44,730 bases of DNA from CAZGSV01 sp964528605. Its GTDB lineage: Bacteria > Armatimonadota > Zipacnadia > CAZGSV01. The stretch covers positions 1-44,730 of the forward strand of contig CAZGSV010000015.1 of NCBI GenBank assembly GCA_964528605.1. Direction: 5' to 3'. Positions within the stretch are counted from its first letter, which is position 1. Every line of letters starts with the position of its first letter. Below, piece by piece: positions 7,184 through 15,545 of this stretch. A program made the translations under genes and the position numbers. The notes beneath the pieces are model-generated. The model searched no databases and had not been told where the DNA came from. It saw only the letters and a program-made list of their open reading frames with translations.

Positions 7184-7966
7184 ATGCTGCCCCTCTTGTT
7201 CTCGGCGACGCACGACTTTGGCGGGATTGCGGAAGGGGACGGTGGTCAGCCAGAGAAGGAGGCAGTATGCGGGCTGGAGAGGCTGGACGCCTTGGCGCCG
7301 CGGGGCAGCACCTTGTACGCGCGACTGGAACACCTGTTTCGCTATCAACTGGTGTTCCCCTACGCGCAGGGGCGCCTTCTGGATCTGGGGTGCGGCACTG
7401 GGTATGGAAGCCACCTGCTCGGCGAGCGGGCCGAGGTGGTGGGGCTGGACGTAGACGCGGGAGCGATTGCATACGCGCAGGAGAAGTACGCGCAGCCGGG
7501 CAAGGTGCGATTCCAGCAGTACGACGGCGAACGGTTGCCGTTTGACGACGGCAGTTTTGATCTGGTGGTATCCTTCGAGGTGATCGAGCATCTGGAAATG
7601 GGCAAGCAAGAGGCTTTCCTGAGAGAGGCGTGTCGAGTGCTGCGACCTGGGGGCGTGCTGGCCCTGTCCACTCCCAATAGCGACTCGCTGACCAAGCGGC
7701 TGCTGCGCCTGAGGGGGTGGCGCAATCCGCACCACAAACACGAGTTCAACGTGCGCGAATGGGGCAAGATGCTGGTGCGCTTCGGGGAACTCGAGCCGCT
7801 GCGCACGGAGTTCGTGGGCTTCCCGGTGATCCCCATTCCTTTCCTGTGGCGATGGCTGGAGAACATCGGCCCTTGGGCGCGCGCGGTTCTCGAGGGGGGG
7901 CGTCGCTGCCCGGCACTGGCGAAAGGCATGGTCAACCTGCTCCGGAAGCGGGAGCCGGCCGCCTGA
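7184..7966 (+). CDS. Class I SAM-dependent methyltransferase
   Basis: A methyltransferase of the Methyltransf_11/UbiE-like group, probably modifying a sugar or a lipid-linked glycan. Motif I is LLDLGCGTGYG; motif II region VVGLDVDAGAIAYAQ; then LPFDDGSFDLVVSFEVIEHL and the post-motif LREACRVLRPGGVLALSTPN. The chosen ATG at 7184 has AAGGAGG eight bases upstream and gives 260 residues. The frame has no stop upstream and is continuous with the last third of the flippase, so a fusion cannot be excluded. A second possible ATG at 7267, with its own AGAAGGAGG, is in another frame and would need a one-base change just after it to reach the methyltransferase. The core domain is certain, its N-terminal end is not. 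Confidence 0.75.
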   Translation: MLPLLFSATHDFGGIAEGDGGQPEKEAVCGLERLDALAPRGSTLYARLEHLFRYQLVFPYAQGRLLDLGCGTGYGSHLLGERAEVVGLDVDAGAIAYAQEKYAQPGKVRFQQYDGERLPFDDGSFDLVVSFEVIEHLEMGKQEAFLREACRVLRPGGVLALSTPNSDSLTKRLLRLRGWRNPHHKHEFNVREWGKMLVRFGELEPLRTEFVGFPVIPIPFLWRWLENIGPWARAVLEGGRRCPALAKGMVNLLRKREPAA

Positions 7967-7978
7967 GGCGGCTGTGCT

Positions 7979-9151
7979 ATGCGCGTCCTCTACGTCACCT
8001 CCTCCGAGATTTGGGGTGGGCAGGAGGAGTATTTGGTGCAACTCATTGAGGGGCTGCGTAGGCGGCTGGGAGAAGAATACGCGCCGGTGATGGTGTCCAC
8101 CCGCCACGGGGTGGCCACCGAGATGTTCCGGCAGCGCCTGCCTGCGGTGCCCTTGCACACCGTGGGGCTGCGTTACCGGGACTTCTGCGCGGCCTTTCGG
8201 CGTATCAGCGAGTTGCTCAGGGAAGAGCGGGTCGAGCTGATCCACGTCAACGGACGTCGGCCGGTGCTGGTCAGCGCCTGGTTCCGCTTGCTCAAGCGCG
8301 TTCCGGTGATCGCTACCATCCACCTCCCCTTCTTCAGCCCGGACGAAGCGTTCGCCAAGAGCGCGCTCCTGGCCTTGCTCCATTTGCCGCCCGCGCACCT
8401 CTGCGACCTCACCATATGTGTCTCCGCTCAGATCGCTCGCGAGAGGTGCCGCTACCACCTGATGCCGTGGAGCAGACTTCGGGTGGTGCACAACGGCGTC
8501 GCGCTGGAGCGCTTCCAGTTGGATGAGACCGAGGTGCGGGAGCGAAGACGGCGCGTGCGGGAGGAGCACGGCATCGCCCCGGACGACCTCCTGATAGTCT
8601 CGCTTGCCCGATTGGAGGCCCACAAGGGGCAGGATGTGCTGATCCGTCAACTGCCGTTGTTGCGCGCCCAGTGCCCGCGGGTGCGCTTGCTCCTAGTGGG
8701 CACCGGCAGCCAGGCGGAGAACCTGGTCGCGCTCGCGCGCCGGACGGGGGTGGAGGCACAGGTAGCCTTCGCTGGGTTTCGCGCGGAGGTGGCCTCGTAC
8801 TTGCTGGCCTCTGACATCTTCGCCTTGCCTTCCTTGAACGAGGGGCTGCCGCTGGCCCTGCTGGAGGCGATGGCGGCTGGGTTGCCCGTGGTGGTGACAC
8901 GAGTGGGTGCCATGGGCGAGGTGGTGCGAGACGGAGTTGAGGGGTTCCTGCTCAATCCTGGTGAGCGAGAACAGGTCGTTGACCGCTTGGCCCGGCTGAC
9001 TGTAGATTCCGAGTTACGGGGACGTATGGCGCAGGCGGGAAGGCGCCGAGTGGCAGAGCAGTTCTCTCTGGACAACATGGTGGCTGAGACCGCACGGGTC
9101 TACGATGAGGTGTTGACCACATATGGGCGCCGCAGGATCCGGGCGGGCTAA
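7979..9151 (+). CDS. Glycosyltransferase family 4
   Basis: A 390-residue cytosolic GT-B glycosyltransferase that adds a sugar from a nucleotide donor to the growing repeat unit. The N-terminal domain begins MRVLYVTSSEIWGGQEEYLV, the acceptor-side GG motif of GT4 enzymes. The C-terminal domain has VVHNGVALERF, the strand SLARLEAHKGQDVLI, and the donor-binding E-x7-E motif NEGLPLALLEAMAAGLPVV. Length is normal for the family. It starts 12 bases after the methyltransferase stop, and its TAA is one base before the next ATG, so the three genes should be cotranscribed. Donor and linkage cannot be inferred. Confidence 0.88.
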   Translation: MRVLYVTSSEIWGGQEEYLVQLIEGLRRRLGEEYAPVMVSTRHGVATEMFRQRLPAVPLHTVGLRYRDFCAAFRRISELLREERVELIHVNGRRPVLVSAWFRLLKRVPVIATIHLPFFSPDEAFAKSALLALLHLPPAHLCDLTICVSAQIARERCRYHLMPWSRLRVVHNGVALERFQLDETEVRERRRRVREEHGIAPDDLLIVSLARLEAHKGQDVLIRQLPLLRAQCPRVRLLLVGTGSQAENLVALARRTGVEAQVAFAGFRAEVASYLLASDIFALPSLNEGLPLALLEAMAAGLPVVVTRVGAMGEVVRDGVEGFLLNPGEREQVVDRLARLTVDSELRGRMAQAGRRRVAEQFSLDNMVAETARVYDEVLTTYGRRRIRAG

Positions 9152-9152
9152 G

Positions 9153-10580
9153 ATGGAGGCGGTGCGCATTCGCTGGTGGCGTGCGCCGCGCCGGTGGATG
9201 GCTGCCTCAGTGCTGGTGTTGGGCGTCTGCGCCGTGGGGGCGGCTGAGACTGGTATTGTGGGTGAGTGGGGGTGGACGCTGCTCTTGCTGGCCTGCATCG
9301 CCCCCTTAGCACTGGTTGCCGTGCGCGCCAGCCAGCGGGACGGTAGCGTTGACCTGTTCGCCCCACTGCTGCCTGGGGCTGCTCTCTACGCGCTCATGTA
9401 TTTCGTGCCGGCTGTCTACGCCCTACTGCCGGGCGTTGCGCCGGCAATGACAAAGACAGCGCTGCCCACGGCTTTGCTGTTGGTGCTGTTAGGCTGGGTC
9501 GGGCTTACGGCCGGCTATCTGTCTTCCTTGGGCAAGGTGTGGGCGAGGGGTCTGCCGGTCTTCGGGGACCGGTGGCGGGAAAGCAGTGTGCGGCTGGTGG
9601 TCGGCGCCTTCCTTTTCATATCCTTCTCTGCTGTCAGCCTTTTCCTTTACATGCAGGGCGGGCCGGTGCGCTACCTGTTGAAGTACCAGCAGTTGCAGCA
9701 GCAATGGGCGACGCGGGGCGAATGGTGGGTACACCTGCTCGTGTTCGCCATGTTATGGGCTTTGCCCGCCTTCTGGTTGCTGTACGCGCAACGCGTGAGC
9801 GGCGGGGGGGGTAAGTCCCTGGGCATGGGTGTGGTGGGCGTCTTTGTCTACGCCGCTTGTGTGTCGCTGCTCGCAGGCCGAGGAGTCTTCATCAAGTTCC
9901 TGCTCATCTCCGCGATAGCCCGTCACTACTTGGGGCGACGGCTGCGCGCGCGCGAGATGGCGGCTGCGGTGGTCATTGTGCTTGGGGTTCTCGTTTTCGG
10001 ACGTCTGTATCGCTTGTGGACGTTGGGGCAGGGCTTGTGGCACGGCAGCGTCGGAGCGGTCATCTGGCTCGGAGTGATATCGTCCTTTTCCTATCTGGAC
10101 ACCTTGGTGCGGCTGGTCACGCACATGCCGGAGCAACTGTCCTGGCAGTACGGCGCTACCCTGCTGCCCTTGGTGTTCAAGTTTGTGCCGCGGGCCTTGT
10201 TTCCCGAGAAACCCTTGGGAGCAGGCGCGCTGATAACAAGCACCTTTTTCCCCTCTGCCTACGCGGCGGGTATGACGCGCTCGGCTTCCTTCTTGAATGA
10301 GTTGTACCTGAACTTCGGGGTGATAGGTGTTCTAGCAGGGATGTTTCTCTTGGGGGTGGCTGCCCGCTTGCTCTATCGTTACTTGCTGTTGCAGCCGCAC
10401 AACAAAGCCACGGTGATCATCTACGGGGTGAGCCTGCTGGGTTTGCTCGGGGTACTCAAGGGCGAGGTCAGCACCTCGACCACCTTGTATCTGTACGACT
10501 TGATACCTTGCCTGGCTGGGCTGGTGCTGATAGGCCCGCTGCGGAGCAGAGGGAGGGGACTGCGTGCGGATCGGGCTTGA
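9153..10580 (+). CDS. Wzy-like polysaccharide repeat-unit polymerase
   Basis: A 475-residue multi-spanning inner-membrane protein with about a dozen hydrophobic stretches. The larger periplasmic loop holds FVPRALFPEKPLGAGALIT, a pattern common in O-antigen/oligosaccharide repeat-unit polymerases, followed by SASFLNELYLNFGVIGVLAG, also characteristic. RGVFIKFLLISAIARHYLG in the middle matches the Arg-rich GR-x-x-x-I/F helix of the same family. It would join flipped repeat units on the outer face of the membrane. The ATG at 9153 follows the previous stop directly; an in-frame upstream ATG at 9123 would overlap that gene and lacks support. It overlaps the next glycosyltransferase by 17 bases. 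A Wzy role fits the neighbouring Wzx and Wzz. Confidence 0.75.
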   Translation: MEAVRIRWWRAPRRWMAASVLVLGVCAVGAAETGIVGEWGWTLLLLACIAPLALVAVRASQRDGSVDLFAPLLPGAALYALMYFVPAVYALLPGVAPAMTKTALPTALLLVLLGWVGLTAGYLSSLGKVWARGLPVFGDRWRESSVRLVVGAFLFISFSAVSLFLYMQGGPVRYLLKYQQLQQQWATRGEWWVHLLVFAMLWALPAFWLLYAQRVSGGGGKSLGMGVVGVFVYAACVSLLAGRGVFIKFLLISAIARHYLGRRLRAREMAAAVVIVLGVLVFGRLYRLWTLGQGLWHGSVGAVIWLGVISSFSYLDTLVRLVTHMPEQLSWQYGATLLPLVFKFVPRALFPEKPLGAGALITSTFFPSAYAAGMTRSASFLNELYLNFGVIGVLAGMFLLGVAARLLYRYLLLQPHNKATVIIYGVSLLGLLGVLKGEVSTSTTLYLYDLIPCLAGLVLIGPLRSRGRGLRADRA

Positions 10581-11748
10581 CGCACGCTTCCTGCTCTGGC
10601 CTCCGCGAGGGATAGCCCGCTACAGCCGCAACCTGTTGTTGGGGCTTAGCGAGTTGGATCGGGACAACGACTATCTGCTCTACACCAACGGGGAGGATGA
10701 GGCAGGTGCGCTCTCGTTCGGGGCGAACTTCCGCGTGCGGCGGCTGCGCCCTTCGCTATACCCACTGTGGGAGCAGGTGGCGCTGCCGCTGGCATTGCGA
10801 CGCGACCGCGTGACCGTTTTCCACGCTTTGGGCAATACGGGGCCGATCCTCTTGCCGGAGGGCGTGCGCTACGTGCTCAACTTGTACGATGTCTCCTACT
10901 ATGATCGGCGGGTGCGCGGCTACGCCTCCCTGTACCAAAGACTGGGGCGGTGGTACCGCCGCCTGGTTGTGCCTGGGGCCGCTAGGCGTAGCGATGTGAT
11001 GGTAACCCTGTCCGGTTTCTCGCGGCGCGAGATCGCACGGCTGATGCCGGGCGCTGGCGACAAGCTACAGGTTGTTCCTCCCGCAGTGGACGACCTGCTG
11101 GAGGCGCTCCCGCGCGAGGGAGACCTGACCGCGAGGTGTGCGGAGATCCGAGAGCGGCTGGGCATCAGGGGCCGCTATGCGCTCCACCTGGGCGGCACGG
11201 CGCCGGTGAAGAACACCCATGGCGTGCTGCAGGCCTTCGCCTGCGCCCTGCAGGACCGCGCACTGGAGGACGCGCAGTTGGTGATCTGCGGTTTGGGCGG
11301 GGCAAGCGACACCTGGGTTCACCGGCAGCTGGCGGAGGCGGGCTTGACCGCCCAGGTGGTCATTGCCCCCCCCTTGGGCAACGAGCAGTTGGCTTGTCTC
11401 TACCGAGGCGCCGCTGTGGTCATCTGTCTGTCAGCGCACGAAGGCTTCGGCCTGCCGCTGCTAGAAGCGATGTCATTCGGGGTGCCATGCATTGCCGCCG
11501 CCAGCGCCGCGTTGCCGGAGGTCGGTGGTGAGGCCGTTTTGCAGGTGCCGCCGGGAGACGTTGAGTCGGCGGCGCGAGCGCTTAGGCAGGTGCTAGAGGA
11601 ACCGGCTCTGGCGGAAGAGATGCGCAACAAGGGCCGCGAACGCGCCAAGGAGTATAGCCGCACAAGGGCCGCTTCTTCGGTGCTGCGCATCTACCGTCAA
11701 CTGGAACGCGGCGAGAGGCCGCAGCCGGTTGACGACACGCCGGCTTGA
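10564..11748 (+). CDS. Glycosyltransferase family 4 (second)
   Basis: A 394-residue GT-B glycosyltransferase. It opens MRIGLDARFL, typical of the mannosyl/rhamnosyl GT4 subgroup whose N-terminus reads G-I-D-A-R. The middle has VTLSGFSRREIARLM and QVVPPAVDDLLEA, then ALHLGGTAPVKN for the nucleotide domain and the E-x7-E motif HEGFGLPLLEAMSFGVPCI. It lacks membrane segments. The start is a GTG overlapping the end of the polymerase gene by 17 bases, so translation is probably coupled. It ends the tightly packed part of the operon; a 72-base gap with a short hairpin precedes the Wzz-like gene. Likely acts on the same repeat unit as the first GT4. Confidence 0.88.
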   Translation: MRIGLDARFLLWPPRGIARYSRNLLLGLSELDRDNDYLLYTNGEDEAGALSFGANFRVRRLRPSLYPLWEQVALPLALRRDRVTVFHALGNTGPILLPEGVRYVLNLYDVSYYDRRVRGYASLYQRLGRWYRRLVVPGAARRSDVMVTLSGFSRREIARLMPGAGDKLQVVPPAVDDLLEALPREGDLTARCAEIRERLGIRGRYALHLGGTAPVKNTHGVLQAFACALQDRALEDAQLVICGLGGASDTWVHRQLAEAGLTAQVVIAPPLGNEQLACLYRGAAVVICLSAHEGFGLPLLEAMSFGVPCIAAASAALPEVGGEAVLQVPPGDVESAARALRQVLEEPALAEEMRNKGRERAKEYSRTRAASSVLRIYRQLERGERPQPVDDTPA

Positions 11749-11820
11749 GGGTAGTGTGTGGCGGCGCTGTTGCTGCCACGCCGGTGGCAGGCAATTATGG
11801 TGCCCGAGTGAACCGCCCAG

Positions 11821-13272
11821 ATGGAGGGTAATCAGAGCCTCGCCGCTGATCAGTCAGCCCGGCCAGAAGAGGCCGGGTTGATCGAGTTACTCGCTCGCCT
11901 GCGGGCCAGGGTGCGGTGGATTCTGGGCACCACCATAGCGACGGCAGTGGTGGCGGCAGCGGTGGTGGTGTTCCTTGTGCCGCGGAAGTATACCGCCACC
12001 GCCAGCGTCTTTGCGGTTGAGAGTCCGACCGGGGCGACGGGGCTGCTGCAGGCCTTTCCCTTTCTGGTGCCGCAAACGGGGACGAGCGCTGAGAAGTTCC
12101 AGTCCATTCTAAACAGCCGTAGCGTGCGGGAAGTCCTGGTGCGGCACTATGGACTGATGCGCCTGTTCAAGGTGAGGGACGAGGACCGGGCGGTGAGCGC
12201 TCTTGCCAAACGCACGCGGCTTCGCCAGGGGGAAGGAGGGCTGGTCTCCGTCTCCGTGTCCTGTGAGGGTACTCCCCTCATTCGAGGCCTTCTGGGCTCT
12301 AGCAGTCCGTCGGCGGACGATGCAGCGTGTCGGCTGGCGGCTGACCTAGCCAACTGCTATGTGGACCAGTTGACCGACTATCTCAACAGAAGTCTGTTGA
12401 GCACGGCGAAGGCCAAACGCCTGTTTCTGGAGATGCGCGTGGAGGAACTGAGGCGGGAATTGGACGCGGCGCAAGGCAGGCTCACGGCTTTTCTGTCGTC
12501 CTGCAAGGTGGGCAACCTCGATGAGTATGCCCAGGCCCTGATAACGCAGGCCGTCACCCTAGAAGGGGACAACGCGCGAGCGCGCGCGGAGGGGGAAGCG
12601 GCGGGGGCAAGTCGGGAGGCGGCGGTCCGAGAACTGTCACGTGTGAAGGAGAGAAGGCTGGCCTCGAGCCGCCTTGAGCGCGATCCTCTGCTGGACTCGC
12701 TGCGAGAACAGGAGACGTCACTGGAACTGGCCTTGGAGCGCGAGCGGCTGAGCAAGACGGAGGAGCACCCGGACGTGCAGCGGCTCAAGCAGGAGTTGAC
12801 CCAGGTGCGCGATCGCCTGTCCCACGCCCCATCCGAGGTCTTTGCCCAACGTGAGGAGGCGGTTGATCCTCTCTACGATGCCCTCAAGCAAGAGATCGCC
12901 ATGTCAGATGTGCAACAGAAGGAGCGGGCGGCGAAGGTCCGGCAACTGGATCAAGACCTAGCGGCACTGGAGGGGAAGATCGCCAAACTACCGCGGGCGG
13001 CGGGGGAGTACGCCGGGCTCGCCCGCGAGGTGGAGGCTAAGGGGCAGGCTTACGGCGCGCTTTCCCAGGAACTTGAGCGCGCACGGGCCCAGGAGAAGCA
13101 GGAAAGCCTCACGGTCGAGAGGTTGGACCGCGCCGTCCGACCGCTGCGCCATTCATCGCCGCGCTTGCTGATCACTTTGGTCTATGCCCTCTTCTTCGCG
13201 GCGGTGGCGAACCTTTTCTTCTGGTCCTACTGGGGCGCGAAGCAGGACGTGAGTAGCGGCGTCTCTGGATGA
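11821..13272 (+). CDS. Wzz-like chain-length determinant
   Basis: A 483-residue inner-membrane protein of the polysaccharide co-polymerase family. It has one N-terminal membrane segment (about residues 35-58: GTTIATAVVAAAVVVFLVP), then the Wzz-type RKYTATASVFAV strand, a long periplasmic coiled coil (about 190-430, rich in Glu, Arg, Leu and Ala), and a second membrane segment near the end (LLITLVYALFFAAVANLFFW). The Pro-containing sequence RAVRPLRHSSPRLL before the last helix is typical. There is no Walker A/B region, so it lacks the tyrosine-kinase domain found in BY-kinase fusions. It would set the length of the polymer made by the Wzy-like protein upstream. Confidence 0.82.
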   Translation: MEGNQSLAADQSARPEEAGLIELLARLRARVRWILGTTIATAVVAAAVVVFLVPRKYTATASVFAVESPTGATGLLQAFPFLVPQTGTSAEKFQSILNSRSVREVLVRHYGLMRLFKVRDEDRAVSALAKRTRLRQGEGGLVSVSVSCEGTPLIRGLLGSSSPSADDAACRLAADLANCYVDQLTDYLNRSLLSTAKAKRLFLEMRVEELRRELDAAQGRLTAFLSSCKVGNLDEYAQALITQAVTLEGDNARARAEGEAAGASREAAVRELSRVKERRLASSRLERDPLLDSLREQETSLELALERERLSKTEEHPDVQRLKQELTQVRDRLSHAPSEVFAQREEAVDPLYDALKQEIAMSDVQQKERAAKVRQLDQDLAALEGKIAKLPRAAGEYAGLAREVEAKGQAYGALSQELERARAQEKQESLTVERLDRAVRPLRHSSPRLLITLVYALFFAAVANLFFWSYWGAKQDVSSGVSG

Positions 13273-13371
13273 GCACAGCCCTGCTGCCGCCTGTCGTCCT
13301 GAGCGGGCCCCGGCAAACAGTGTGGCGGTTGGGGCGCACCCGGAAGGTCTAGCGTCGGAGAGAGAGCGGTC

Positions 13372-14310
13372 ATGAGTCGGACGGTTGGCGAGACCATCTT
13401 GGTCACGGGCGGTGCCGGGTTCATCGCATCTCACATCGTGGACGCGTATCTGGCCGCCGGGCACACAGTGGTGGTGGTGGACAACTTGGTGTCCGGGCGT
13501 CGGGCCAACGTCAATCCGCGGGCGACGCTGCGGGAGTTGGATGTTTGCTCCCCTGAGTTGCGCGAGCTATTCGCCGAGTGCAGCCCCTCCATAGTCAGCC
13601 ATCATGCGGCCCAGACCGAGGTAGGCAGGTCAGTGCTGGAGCCGCAGGAGGACGCGCGCGTCAACATACTGGGCACGTTGAACGTGTTGGAGGCCTGTGT
13701 GCGGTCCGGCGTGGGTAAGGTCATCTTTGCCTCCAGCGGCGGTACGGTCTACGGGAACCCACGGACTCTCCCGGTTGGCGAAGAGCACCCGCTGCTGCCC
13801 ATATCGCCTTACGGAATCGCGAAGATGGCAGGGGAGCACTACGTAAGCCATTTCGCGGAGGCTTGCGGCCTGGGACGGGTGGTCTTTCGTTACGGCAACG
13901 TCTACGGCCCTCGGCAGCGCCCGGACGGCGAATCCGGTGTGATCGCCATATTCGCCGACAAGATGCTGCGGGGAGAACTGCCGACTATCTATGGCACCGG
14001 GGAAAAGGTTCGCGACTACGTCTACATTGAAGACGTGGTGGACATCAACGTGCGCGTCCTTCAGCAAGGGGCGCAAGGAATATGGAATGTGGGGACGGGA
14101 GCCGGGACGACGGTGAACGAGGTTTACCGCGGGCTGCAAGCGGCGACCGGCTTCGGTGGCCAACCTATCCATGCCGAGGAACGGAGGGCGGAAGTGAAGG
14201 AAGTCGTCCTCGACATCGGCAAGGCGCGCGGCGAGCTTGGTTGGCAGGCGCGCACCTCTCTCGCGGACGGCTTGGCCAGCTATGTGCAGCACCTTCGCAG
14301 CGGCGCCTAG
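13372..14310 (+). CDS. NAD-dependent sugar epimerase, GalE-like
   Basis: A 312-residue short-chain dehydrogenase/reductase of the extended type. The Rossmann motif ILVTGGAGFIASHIVD is at residues 8-23, VVVDNLVSGRRANV follows as in UDP-sugar 4-epimerases, FASSGGTVYGNP carries the catalytic Ser/Thr, and SPYGIAKMAGEHY the Tyr-x3-Lys pair. RYGNVYGPRQRP binds the nucleotide sugar. It most resembles UDP-glucose or UDP-N-acetylglucosamine 4-epimerases; dTDP-glucose dehydratase is less likely because the usual D-E-V-Y-G is absent. It would supply an epimerised sugar to the glycan. It sits 99 bases after the Wzz-like gene and converges on the heptose operon. Confidence 0.82.
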   Translation: MSRTVGETILVTGGAGFIASHIVDAYLAAGHTVVVVDNLVSGRRANVNPRATLRELDVCSPELRELFAECSPSIVSHHAAQTEVGRSVLEPQEDARVNILGTLNVLEACVRSGVGKVIFASSGGTVYGNPRTLPVGEEHPLLPISPYGIAKMAGEHYVSHFAEACGLGRVVFRYGNVYGPRQRPDGESGVIAIFADKMLRGELPTIYGTGEKVRDYVYIEDVVDINVRVLQQGAQGIWNVGTGAGTTVNEVYRGLQAATGFGGQPIHAEERRAEVKEVVLDIGKARGELGWQARTSLADGLASYVQHLRSGA

Positions 14311-14405
14311 ATAACGGCAGTCGCCGCTCTGGCTGTCGCTCCTTGCCGTGATCGGCACCCTGTGACCCTCAGAACCACCAGGCTGTGGGGCAGTTCGGCT
14401 GGCTT

Positions 14406-15011
14406 CTATCCCGGAAAGACGTCCTCCTCCACTGCCTGGCAAAGCAGATGGATGATGCTGACGTGCGCCTCCTGGATGCGCGGCGTGGAGGAGGAGGGCA
14501 CCGCGATCAGCACATGGGCAAGTTGCTTAAGCCGCCCGCCTTTCTCCCCGGTCAGTCCGATGGTGAGCATCTCCTTCTGCCTCGCCAGAGATACGGCTGC
14601 GCACACGTTGGCGGCGTTCCCGGAGGTGGAAATGGCCAGCAGCACGTCGCCCGGCTGTCCGTAAGCGGCCACCGGCCGAGTGAAGGTCTCCTCGTAGCCG
14701 TAGTCATTGCCGATCGCGGTCAATGTGGAGCTGTTCGTGTGCAGCGCCATGGCCGGCAGCGGCCGGCGCTCCTTGAGAAAACGCCCGACCATCTCCGCCT
14801 CGAAGTGCTGCGCGTCGGCGGCGGAACCACCGTTGCCGCAGACAAGTACCTTGTGGCCCCCGCGGTAGCAGTCAATCAGCATCTGCGCCGCTTGCTCAAT
14901 CGCGGGCGCCAGTTGCTCCAGCGTCGCCCCCTTGACGGCGATGCTCTCGCGCAAGCCGGACTGAATCAGTTCGCTCAGGGTTGACAGCGCGTCACACCCC
15001 TTTCCAGTCAA
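14406..15011 (-). CDS. gmhA: Phosphoheptose isomerase
   Basis: About 201 residues, normal for GmhA, which converts sedoheptulose 7-phosphate to D-glycero-D-manno-heptose 7-phosphate. The SIS-domain signature KVLVCGNGGSAADAQHFEAEMVG is present, with LTAIGNDYGYEETFTR and AISTSGNAANV for phosphate binding, and the catalytic Glu/His region RIQEAHVSIIHLLCQAVE. It is last in the leftward heptose operon. The start is unclear: the gene overlaps the end of gmhB and has no ATG or GTG in frame there. A TTG at 15011 is used here; a CTG a few codons on with AAGGGG upstream is another choice. Confidence 0.88.
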   Translation of the reverse strand: MTGKGCDALSTLSELIQSGLRESIAVKGATLEQLAPAIEQAAQMLIDCYRGGHKVLVCGNGGSAADAQHFEAEMVGRFLKERRPLPAMALHTNSSTLTAIGNDYGYEETFTRPVAAYGQPGDVLLAISTSGNAANVCAAVSLARQKEMLTIGLTGEKGGRLKQLAHVLIAVPSSSTPRIQEAHVSIIHLLCQAVEEDVFPG

Positions 15012-15537
15012 GGATAGTGGGCACCGCGGCCAGCAGGTCGCGCGCAATGGCCTCCGGCCTGGTCGTTTGCGCGGCGGCCAGGTGCTGCGGCCCTTGGCCG
15101 GTCATCACCAGAATGGACCTGGCGCCCACCGCCTGCGCCATCTCCACGTCGCAGATGTTGTCGCCGACCATGACGGCGCGCGCGAGGTCGAAGCCCAGTT
15201 CGCGGGCCGCCTGCAGGGGCATCCCGGGCTTGGGCTTGCGGCAGTCGCAGTTGTGCTCCGGCGTGTGCGTGCAGTAGTAGATGCCCGCCACCTCCCCCCC
15301 CGCAAGGCAGATATGCTCCAGTAGTCTCCGCGTCACCTCGTGCAGCGTCCCCTCCGCCACGATGCCGCGGCCCACGCCCGATTGATTGGAGACGATGACA
15401 ACCGCCAACCCGGCGAGCGTCAGCCGCCGCAGCGCCTCCATCGAGCGCGGGATCACCTGGAGTTCCTCGACTGACTTCACGTAGTACTCCGGTTCTTCGC
15501 AGAGCACGCCGTCGCGGTCAACGAGGACCGTCGTCAC
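14992..15537 (-). CDS. gmhB: D-glycero-D-manno-heptose 1,7-bisphosphate 7-phosphatase
   Basis: A 181-residue HAD-family phosphatase that removes the 7-phosphate from heptose 1,7-bisphosphate. The nucleophile motif is VLVDRDGV (residues 4-11), motif II VIVSNQSGVGRG, motif III CRKPKPGM, and motif IV MVGDNICDVEMAQAVGA. The zinc-binding loop CTHTPEHNCDC, diagnostic of GmhB against related histidinol phosphatases, is intact. It follows hddA after eight bases and overlaps gmhA, so it belongs to the operon. A run of eight G on its coding strand at 15294-15301 encodes Gly-Gly. Confidence 0.9.
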   Translation of the reverse strand: MTTVLVDRDGVLCEEPEYYVKSVEELQVIPRSMEALRRLTLAGLAVVIVSNQSGVGRGIVAEGTLHEVTRRLLEHICLAGGEVAGIYYCTHTPEHNCDCRKPKPGMPLQAARELGFDLARAVMVGDNICDVEMAQAVGARSILVMTGQGPQHLAAAQTTRPEAIARDLLAAVPTILDWKGV

Positions 15538-15545
15538 GCCGGGGC

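Noticed and set aside
5524..7545. A 673-residue frame covering the flippase
   Set aside because: Its first 72 residues are out-of-frame over the phosphatase gene and its last 260 are nonsense after the G-run; only the middle is flippase.
6911..8650. A 579-residue open frame antisense to the methyltransferase and first GT4
   Set aside because: It has no recognisable domain, is Arg/Gln/His-rich, and lies opposite two well-supported genes; high GC leaves few stops.
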